From positions 1,223,160 to 1,287,159 of the forward strand of contig NZ_NEXX01000001.1 in NCBI RefSeq assembly GCF_002174125.1: 64,000 bases of DNA. The letters are read 5' to 3'. Positions 55,453-64,000 of this stretch are shown here, piece by piece. This DNA is from Acinetobacter populi. GTDB lineage: Bacteria > Pseudomonadota > Gammaproteobacteria > Pseudomonadales > Moraxellaceae. The notes under the pieces are model-generated. The model had not been told where the DNA came from. It did no database searches and saw nothing but the letters and a program-made list of their open reading frames with translations. The translations under genes and the position numbers were made by a program. The stretch's first letter is position 1. Every line of letters begins with the position of its first letter.

Positions 55453-55872
55453 TTACAATGCACGATTTTTAATTTTACGGATGGTTTCAAGCTGACCTGC
55501 AATCTCGGAAAGAGAAGCAAGAGCAGCCGCAGTATCAACCTCATTTTTCTGGTTCGCCAACAAGTTTTCCGCATTTTTACGTGCTTCAAGAATTGCTGCT
55601 TCGTCCAAGTTGTCTGCACGAATTGCGGTATCCGCAAGTACAGTCACAACATTCGGTTGTACTTCTAACACACCACCAGATACATAGACAATTTCTTCTG
55701 TACCGTTGGCAAGCTGAACACGAATCGGTCCAGGTTGTAACAAGGTTACCAGCGGTGCGTGACCGGGTAAAATACCCAGTTCACCGCCTGCACCTTTTGC
55801 GATCAGCATCGTAACTTGTCCAGAGTAAATTGACTCTTTAACACTTACGACATCACATTGCATAGTCGCCAT
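55453..55872 (-). CDS. atpC: F1F0 ATP synthase epsilon subunit
   Basis: A 139-residue subunit of the central stalk. The N-terminal beta-sandwich is at 1-85 (MQCDVVSVKESIYSGQVTMLIAKGAGGELGILPGHAPLVTLL) and the C-terminal helical hairpin at about 90-135, which can brake ATP hydrolysis. It is the last gene of atpIBEFHAGDC, 28 bases after atpD. Confidence 0.97.
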   Translation of the reverse strand: MATMQCDVVSVKESIYSGQVTMLIAKGAGGELGILPGHAPLVTLLQPGPIRVQLANGTEEIVYVSGGVLEVQPNVVTVLADTAIRADNLDEAAILEARKNAENLLANQKNEVDTAAALASLSEIAGQLETIRKIKNRAL

Positions 55873-55900
55873 GAGATAGCCTCCTAATTAGAGTTGCTAA

Positions 55901-57310
<1,410 letters not shown>

Positions 57311-57324
57311 TCAAACTAATAATG

Positions 57325-58194
57325 TTAAACGGCAGCGGCACCGCCAACGATCTCGGAAATTTCCTGAGTAATCGCGGCTTGACGCAGCTTGTTGTAAATG
57401 AGCTGTAGGTCTTTAATCAGCTGACCTGCGTTATCTGTCGCAGCTTTCATTGCGACCATACGTGCAGATTGCTCACAGGCGATATTTTCAATCACGCCCT
57501 GATAAACCATAGACTCGATATAGCGAACCAACAAACCGTTCAGCAATTCTTCTGCCTCAGGTTCGTAAATATAATCCCAACCATATTGACGGTGGAGATC
57601 TTCGCTGTCGTTAGCTGGAGCCAAAGGCACAAGTTGCTCAACTTGCGGTTTTTGTGTCATGGCGTTAATAAAGCTGTTTGATACCAGATAAATACGATCC
57701 AACTCGCCTTTATCATAAGCATCTAGCATCACCTGCACAGAACCTGTCAACTGTTCCACATCTGGTGTATCACCAAGCTGTGTTGTTGCCCCTAGCACTT
57801 TACCGCCGTAGTTTTTAAAAAACGAAACCGCTTTTTGACCAATTAAAGCAAATTGAACTTCAATTGACTGCTCACGTTGCTGCTGGACATGCTGAATTAC
57901 TTTTTTGAACAAGTTAATGTTCAAACCACCTGCAAGACCACGATCTGATGAAACGATGATATAACCCACACGTTTGACTGGACGATCGATCATATAGCGG
58001 TGTTTGTATTCAGGATTCGCTTGAACCAAGTGAGCAATTACACGGTGCATATTTTCGGCATACGGACGGCCCTGAGCCATGCGCTCTTGCGCACGACGCA
58101 TTTTTGAAGCAGCAACCATCTGCATCGCACGCGTAATCTTCTGCGTACTTTTGATACTTGCTACTTTGGCTCGAATTTCTTTTAAATTTGCCAT
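57325..58194 (-). CDS. atpG: F1F0 ATP synthase gamma subunit
   Basis: A 289-residue central rotor subunit. The two end helices ([29 protein letters not shown] at the start and [19 protein letters not shown] at the end) form the coiled-coil shaft, and the middle is a Rossmann-like fold with [12 protein letters not shown]. The gaps to atpA and atpD are 74 and 29 bases. Confidence 0.97.
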   Translation of the reverse strand: MANLKEIRAKVASIKSTQKITRAMQMVAASKMRRAQERMAQGRPYAENMHRVIAHLVQANPEYKHRYMIDRPVKRVGYIIVSSDRGLAGGLNINLFKKVIQHVQQQREQSIEVQFALIGQKAVSFFKNYGGKVLGATTQLGDTPDVEQLTGSVQVMLDAYDKGELDRIYLVSNSFINAMTQKPQVEQLVPLAPANDSEDLHRQYGWDYIYEPEAEELLNGLLVRYIESMVYQGVIENIACEQSARMVAMKAATDNAGQLIKDLQLIYNKLRQAAITQEISEIVGGAAAV

Positions 58195-58268
58195 ACGCTT
58201 AACCTAATCATCGAAAGCCCTTTCGAGCTTTCGAAGGTTGATCCGTGAAACAAACTTACTCTTAACAA

Positions 58269-59813
58269 TTAGTAAGCCTGAGTCGCTTTGAAGCTCTCAA
58301 TACCTGCTTTAATTTCTGCTTCGATGTCTTTGTTATAATCACCAGTTTCATCGATATTTTGCATTAATGCAGCTTTTTCAGAGCGGAAATATGCAATTAA
58401 CGCAGCATCAAAATCTACAATCTTGTTCACAGGAACATCAGCCATGTAGCCTTCGTTAGATGCGTAAACTGAAACCGCTTGGTCAGCAATTGAATACGGC
58501 GCATATTGTTTCTGCTTCATCAACTCAGTCACACGTTGACCGTGTTCAAGTTGCTTACGTGTTGCTTCATCAAGGTCAGAAGCAAACTGCGCAAATGCAG
58601 CCAATTCACGATATTGTGCAAGCGCGGTACGGATACCACCTGCCAATTTTTTGATGATCTTGGTTTGTGCAGCACCACCCACACGAGATACCGAAATACC
58701 TGCGTTTACAGCAGGACGGATACCCGCGTTGAATAATGAAGTTTCCAAGAAGATCTGACCATCGGTAATCGAAATTACGTTCGTTGGTACGAATGCAGAT
58801 ACGTCACCCGCTTGCGTTTCGATGATTGGCAATGCAGTTAAAGAACCTGTTTGACCAGTCACTTCACCATTTGTGAACTTCTCAACATAATCCGCAGATA
58901 CACGAGAAGCACGTTCAAGTAGACGTGAGTGAAGATAGAATACGTCACCTGGATATGCTTCACGACCTGGTGGACGACGAAGCAACAGGGAAATTTGACG
59001 ATAAGCAACAGCCTGTTTAGACAAGTCATCATAAATGATTAACGCATCTTCACCGCGGTCACGGAAGTATTCACCCATAGTACAGCCAGAATATGGTGCC
59101 AGATACTGCATTGCAGCAGGATCAGCAGCAGCGGCTGCAACAACAGTGGTATATGCCATTGCACCGGTTTCTTCCAGCTTACGTACTACGTTGGCAATCG
59201 TTGATTGTTTCTGACCAATCGCCACGTATACACATTTAATGCCGGAATTTTTTTGGGCAATAATCGCATCGATCGCCATTGCTGTTTTACCAGTTTGACG
59301 GTCACCGATGATTAATTCACGTTGACCACGACCAACAGGGATCATGGTATCAACTGATTTATAACCAGTTTGTACAGGTTGATCTACACCTTGACGCCAA
59401 ATTACGCCAGGTGCAACTTTTTCAACCTTGTCGGTTAATTTTGCATTTAGTGGACCTTTGCCATCGATTGGATTACCCAAAGCATCGACAACACGACCTA
59501 AAAGTTCAGGACCCACTGGAACTTCTAATACACGACCAGTACAGCTCGCTTTTTGACCTTCTTGAAGACCTAAGTAGCTACCTAAAACCACAGCACCCAC
59601 TGAATCCTGTTCAAGGTTCAGTGCCATACCGTATAAGCCGCCTTCAAATTCGATCATTTCACCATACATGGCATCTGCCAGACCGTGAATACGCACGATA
59701 CCGTCAGATACCATAACGATGGTACCCTCATTTTTTGCGGTCGCGCTGGTGTCCAGATCGCTGATACGCTGTTTAATGAGCGCACTGATCTCGGATGGAT
59801 TCAGTTGTTGCAT
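58269..59813 (-). CDS. atpA: F1F0 ATP synthase alpha subunit
   Basis: A 514-residue non-catalytic nucleotide-binding subunit. Walker A is GDRQTGKTA, followed by [30 protein letters not shown] and the arginine-finger region ([10 protein letters not shown]). Length and start ([17 protein letters not shown]) are standard. Confidence 0.98.
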   Translation of the reverse strand: MQQLNPSEISALIKQRISDLDTSATAKNEGTIVMVSDGIVRIHGLADAMYGEMIEFEGGLYGMALNLEQDSVGAVVLGSYLGLQEGQKASCTGRVLEVPVGPELLGRVVDALGNPIDGKGPLNAKLTDKVEKVAPGVIWRQGVDQPVQTGYKSVDTMIPVGRGQRELIIGDRQTGKTAMAIDAIIAQKNSGIKCVYVAIGQKQSTIANVVRKLEETGAMAYTTVVAAAAADPAAMQYLAPYSGCTMGEYFRDRGEDALIIYDDLSKQAVAYRQISLLLRRPPGREAYPGDVFYLHSRLLERASRVSADYVEKFTNGEVTGQTGSLTALPIIETQAGDVSAFVPTNVISITDGQIFLETSLFNAGIRPAVNAGISVSRVGGAAQTKIIKKLAGGIRTALAQYRELAAFAQFASDLDEATRKQLEHGQRVTELMKQKQYAPYSIADQAVSVYASNEGYMADVPVNKIVDFDAALIAYFRSEKAALMQNIDETGDYNKDIEAEIKAGIESFKATQAY

Positions 59814-59851
59814 TGCGCTATTACCTCAATTCTTTGTATGTTCAGTCTTCT

Positions 59852-60394
59852 TTATTGCGCAAGAAGACGAGTCCGCATTTTTTCAAGCTTGTTCAGCGCA
59901 GAATCATCTATCACTTGATCGCCTGCACGAATCACCACTCCAGCAATTAAGTCGGAGTTGACTTCTACCGTAACATTGACTTTGCTGTTAAAGCGCTGTG
60001 TTAAACGCTCTGCAAGTTTTTGTTCTTGTTCAGCAGTTAAAGGAAATGCTGATTCAATCACAACGTCTACAGTATGATTATTCTGTGCTTTGAGTAGTTC
60101 ATACTCTTCTGAGATATCAGGTAACAGTGCCAAACGATCATTATCTGCAAGCAAGGCCAAATAATTTGAAATTGCTACAGTCGTTTGTTCTGCACCCAGT
60201 ACCTGTACAAAAGCTTTCACTTTTTCTACAGGTGTCAACTCAGGGCGATTGATATAAGCGGAAAATGCTTCATCTTGCACCGTTGCACTGAGCAGGCTTA
60301 ATACGTTTGACCAAGAGTCAATCGCACCTTGCTCAGAAGCATAAGCAAATGCTGCTTTGGCGTACGGGCGTGCCAACGTCAAGAGTTCAGCCAT
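59852..60394 (-). CDS. atpH: F1F0 ATP synthase delta subunit
   Basis: A 180-residue peripheral-stalk subunit. The helical N-terminal bundle ([14 protein letters not shown]...) and the C-terminal [30 protein letters not shown] are the family's conserved ends. It links subunit b to the top of F1. Confidence 0.97.
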   Translation of the reverse strand: MAELLTLARPYAKAAFAYASEQGAIDSWSNVLSLLSATVQDEAFSAYINRPELTPVEKVKAFVQVLGAEQTTVAISNYLALLADNDRLALLPDISEEYELLKAQNNHTVDVVIESAFPLTAEQEQKLAERLTQRFNSKVNVTVEVNSDLIAGVVIRAGDQVIDDSALNKLEKMRTRLLAQ

Positions 60395-60406
60395 ATTTCG
60401 CCTCGC

Positions 60407-60877
60407 TTAAAGTTTCGCAGCCAGCTGTTCAAGCATGACAGCATGAGCTTGTTGATCAACTTGTTGAGTGAGGATTTTCTCCGCACCTTCAACTGCCAAG
60501 GCAGCAACTTGTTGACGTAGGGCTTCGCGGGCTTGGTTGATCTCATTGCCAACAGCTTCTTGAGCTTGTTGACGAATACGTTCACCTTCCGCAGCAGCTT
60601 GTACACGTGCTTCTTCAATAAGCTGTGCTGCACGACGGTTGGCATTTTCGATCAATTGTGCCGCTTGTGCTTTTGCTGCATCAATTTCTTGCTTAACTTG
60701 CGCTTGCGCATCAGCAAGGTCTGCTTTCGCTTTTTCAGCAGCATTTAAGCCATCAGCAATTTTACGCTGACGCTCACTAATCGCATTGATTAGTGGCGGC
60801 CAAACGAATTTCATGCAGAATGCAACAAAGAGTGCAAATGCAATCGCTTGGCCAATCAATGTGAGGTTGATATTCAT
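60407..60877 (-). CDS. atpF: F1F0 ATP synthase b subunit
   Basis: A 156-residue peripheral-stalk subunit. One membrane helix (about 5-25) is followed by a long Ala/Gln-rich coiled coil, as is usual. The gene is 12 bases upstream of atpH and 39 bases downstream of atpE. Confidence 0.97.
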   Translation of the reverse strand: MNINLTLIGQAIAFALFVAFCMKFVWPPLINAISERQRKIADGLNAAEKAKADLADAQAQVKQEIDAAKAQAAQLIENANRRAAQLIEEARVQAAAEGERIRQQAQEAVGNEINQAREALRQQVAALAVEGAEKILTQQVDQQAHAVMLEQLAAKL

Positions 60878-60916
60878 TTAGCTATTCCTCAAAGATAGTT
60901 TTAGGAATGAAGCCGA

Positions 60917-61201
<285 letters not shown>

Positions 61202-61244
61202 CTAAAAATTGTGCCTGACAACATTATGCTGCCAGGCATTACCA

Positions 61245-62123
<879 letters not shown>

Positions 62124-62228
62124 TCACACCTGGTCAATGTAAATTACTATTTAAAGAGAAATTTGATGCTCATGCTGCACGACATCAACTCTTTGTGAAA
62201 ATCTTTCAATATTATGCACAACGCATAT

Positions 62229-62621
62229 TTAAGCTTTATGTCTAGCCAGCCAAAAAGGTGCGACCCAGGACATTGCTTGGATAAGCAAAAAACCACCGAT
62301 CACTGCCACCATATTCACTGGTGAAACACAGCTTAAAATCAAAATCAACCCAACAACCACAATGACAAACTTACCCATTAGCCCAAGGTACATATTGCTT
62401 AAAATCTGTCGGGATGCTCTTGCACCAGAAGATTTAAATGCCTGCCATGCAAAATAACTGCTTGCCAGCCAATATACCAACGCCCCCAAAGCTGCACTTT
62501 TTGCGGCTACCGCATCTTGTATTAGCCAAGCCAATACTGCTGCGACTGGAATCATGATGACTTGAAAAACGAGTAAAGCCTTTGCTAATCGTCTATCAAC
62601 TAAGCGATAAGTTCGACTCAT
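62229..62621 (-). CDS. atpI: ATP synthase protein I
   Basis: A 130-residue membrane protein with four hydrophobic segments. AtpI aids c-ring assembly but is often not essential. It is the first gene of the operon, 108 bases before atpB, and is weakly conserved, so the call rests partly on position. Confidence 0.88.
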   Translation of the reverse strand: MSRTYRLVDRRLAKALLVFQVIMIPVAAVLAWLIQDAVAAKSAALGALVYWLASSYFAWQAFKSSGARASRQILSNMYLGLMGKFVIVVVGLILILSCVSPVNMVAVIGGFLLIQAMSWVAPFWLARHKA

Positions 62622-62687
62622 TTATTTCCCATCTGCTTCCAGATTTTCTTGGATAAAGTATGCGAATGATTGTTTTTAATCGCAGGC

Positions 62688-62716
62688 ATTATAGAGTTAC
62701 ACCCCTAAACATGCAA
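62688..62716 (-). promoter_or_regulatory. Promoter of the atp operon
   Basis: On the minus strand TTGCAT (62711-62716) and a perfect TATAAT (62688-62693) are 17 bases apart, about 65 bases upstream of atpI. This is one of the best sigma-70 promoters in the window; activity is inferred. Confidence 0.8.
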
Positions 62717-62823
62717 TCTTTATCCGAAAAAGTACCGATAAAATTCGCCAAAAACCGTTCTGCTTCGACTAATGTAGTAATGAACATGCAGTCACATCAT
62801 TTACAAAAACAGTTTACTGTCCC

Positions 62824-63657
62824 TTAGCGAAAACATTGCTGAATTGAATTGGCTAATTTTAGCCAAGCTGTAACAAAATCTTTTTGTTCCGCCATCGATT
62901 CGTCAACCGCGACAATTTTTACTGGTTGCAAACGCTGAATAAGGGATTGATCGGCATGATATTCGGCCAATAAACACATCTGTGTCTGTGGACGATGTGT
63001 GGTCAAATATTTAATCTGGGTAATTGTCGGTGCCAAGTCATGATCTGAGCTCAACGATCCAGCAAATTTTAATTGTAAAGACCGTTCTAGATATTGATAG
63101 GCATCGTGATAAGCCCAGTAATTACGCTCTTGTGTGCCCTTAATGGTAATATTGGTGGCATCGTACATTTTTTTGGAAAAGTCTTTTGCATTTTGAAAAT
63201 ACTGTGCTTTTGCTTGTGGTTCCTGCTGCGATCTCAATGCTGCAATGAAAAAAGCGATTCTAACTGCATTATTGGGTTCCAACCAGACGTGGGTATCAAT
63301 GCTATCAGTTTCCAGAACATTGCCTTTTACATCGCGTTGCGGCAATGTTTTAACAATATTACTTTCAAGAATGGAAATCGCATTTTTTTTACCTTCCAAT
63401 GCACTTTGCAAAGGTACTTCATGCTGTTTACCCAACCACACGATCAGATCTGCGTCTTGTATAGATTGACGGGTTTTCGGTGTAAGCTGTGCATCATGTC
63501 CGGTTTGATGCTGTGTCAGCAATAAAGTGGGTTGCTCAATACCAGCGGTAACTTCCTGAGCAATCAGAAATAATGGATAGGTAGAGACCACCAAACCCTT
63601 GGCAAATGACAATTGAGGCAGACTCAAAATCAGTAACACAGCAAAAAAATATCGCAC
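62824..63657 (-). CDS. znuA: Zinc ABC transporter substrate-binding protein
   Basis: A 277-residue periplasmic cluster A-I binding protein that feeds zinc to ZnuBC. The signal peptide is residues 1-19 (MRYFFAVLLILSLPQLSFA). Candidate zinc ligands are His54 (GHDAQLTP), His123 (THVWLEP) and His184 (YHDAYQYL). The acidic, His-rich loop of some ZnuA proteins is absent. I choose the GTG at 63657 because the ATG at 63699 lies inside the Zur-like operator and upstream of the inferred transcription start. The expected divergent zur-znuCB genes would be past the window edge. Confidence 0.88.
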   Translation of the reverse strand: MRYFFAVLLILSLPQLSFAKGLVVSTYPLFLIAQEVTAGIEQPTLLLTQHQTGHDAQLTPKTRQSIQDADLIVWLGKQHEVPLQSALEGKKNAISILESNIVKTLPQRDVKGNVLETDSIDTHVWLEPNNAVRIAFFIAALRSQQEPQAKAQYFQNAKDFSKKMYDATNITIKGTQERNYWAYHDAYQYLERSLQLKFAGSLSSDHDLAPTITQIKYLTTHRPQTQMCLLAEYHADQSLIQRLQPVKIVAVDESMAEQKDFVTAWLKLANSIQQCFR

Positions 63658-63684
63658 GAGTTTAAAATCCAAAGCAAGACTAGC

Positions 63685-63713
63685 GTTATAATATAACATT
63701 GTGCTACTTTTAA
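63685..63713 (-). promoter_or_regulatory. znuA promoter with Zur box
   Basis: A perfect 13-bp palindrome GTTATAATATAAC (63685-63697) matches the core of Zur operators. On the minus strand TTAAAA (63708-63713) and TATAAC (63685-63690), spaced by 17, could be the -35 and -10, so Zur binding would cover the -10. Repression by zinc is inferred. Confidence 0.75.
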
Positions 63714-63737
63714 TACTATTGTGCTCATTTATTTATT

Positions 63738-64000
63738 AGGGTCTATTGACATTTCGTCTATGGTTACGCCAGTGGTCGTTTTTTAGGTGATACTAGGCAT
63801 GAATAGTGAGATTTAGTTATTCTAAATGAACTATTCATAACGACGTAGCATCAAAAAACGCCCCTGTCCCGAAGGGTTGTCACTAAAATTCCCCCATACG
63901 TCGTTACAAAGCTTGACAAGGGAATAACCATTGTCTTCGCTTTGTGCCTAGTCTGAAGAAATTTTAGCTGACAACGTAATCCATTTATGAAGTGTCAACA
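63738..64000. mobile_element. MITE-like element with nested inverted repeats, truncated by the window end
   Basis: The left end is AGGGTCTATTGACATTTCG and the last bases, TGAAGTGTCAACA, match its reverse complement at 10 of 13 positions, so the right end lies just past 64000 and the element is about 267 bases long. Inside is a long imperfect palindrome (about 63771-63810 with 63824-63865), a TACGTCGTTA inverted repeat and TTGTCA...TAAAATT arms. No ORF. A related short element lies at 30751-30803. Confidence 0.65.

Overview
The window looks like chromosomal DNA of an Acinetobacter species. The base composition is moderately AT-rich. Many gene products have the sequence style of that genus: an AbeM-like MATE pump, a chromosomal OXA-type class D beta-lactamase, a PbpG-like endopeptidase, a GacA regulator directly upstream of a PilS/PilR pair, and type B ribosomal protein L31 behind a Zur-like operator. 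The species cannot be fixed from sequence reading alone; it does not look like A. baumannii itself, because the OXA protein differs from OXA-51 and has other neighbours.

Layout. 0-9 kb: two identical tRNA-Lys genes, hemW, dps, an iron uptake set (FecI sigma factor, FecR anti-sigma factor, TonB-dependent receptor) behind a Fur-like box, a YdcZ-type transporter and a MATE pump. 9-14 kb: an AarF/ABC1 kinase, then an AT-rich accessory island of two divergent gene pairs. One pair is a trypsin-like protease with an Abi-like HEPN protein. The other is a helical-repeat-like protein with a second HEPN protein. 14-26 kb: rpmE2, a Sel1 repeat protein, small-molecule reductases, a TrmB-like methyltransferase, yacG, a metallo-hydrolase, hemH, a DUF4062 protein, murI and a DUF1285 protein. 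26-31 kb: electron-transfer flavoprotein-ubiquinone oxidoreductase, a vapBC toxin-antitoxin module bracketed by duplicated terminators, an EamA exporter and a LysR regulator. 31-43 kb: pbpG, gacA, pilS, pilR, a C-terminal processing protease, gpmI, lptG, lptF, pepA and holC. 43-50 kb: a coiled-coil protein, an ion-channel-like protein, blaOXA, gshB, a FrnE-type thiol oxidoreductase, cysK, ybaK, an OsmC protein and a pirin. 50-55.4 kb: a likely catabolic cluster (LysR, MFS importer, M20 amidohydrolase, a 44-residue membrane peptide not reported by longer-ORF callers, second LysR). 55.4-62.7 kb: the complete atpIBEFHAGDC operon with a clear promoter and terminator. 62.8-64 kb: znuA under a Zur-like box, then a MITE-like nested inverted-repeat element that runs off the window end.

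How parts connect. Two widely separated loci, rpmE2 and znuA, carry Zur-like operators over their -10 boxes, consistent with one zinc-starvation response. The FecI/FecR/receptor set is a surface-signalling iron uptake module. LptF and LptG form the inner-membrane half of the LPS export ABC transporter. PilS/PilR is a sigma-54 two-component system expected to control type IV pili.

The best candidate for an undescribed system is the 10.4-13.8 kb island. It holds two unrelated HEPN proteins with intact RNxxxH motifs, one coupled to a trypsin-like protease with a visible His-Asp-Ser triad and one to a helical partner. The defence role is inference. Smaller points of interest are the duplication around vapBC, a 53-bp mini-element with terminal inverted repeats related to the large element at the window end, and the Zur box that overlaps the longest-ORF start of znuA and so argues for a downstream GTG start.
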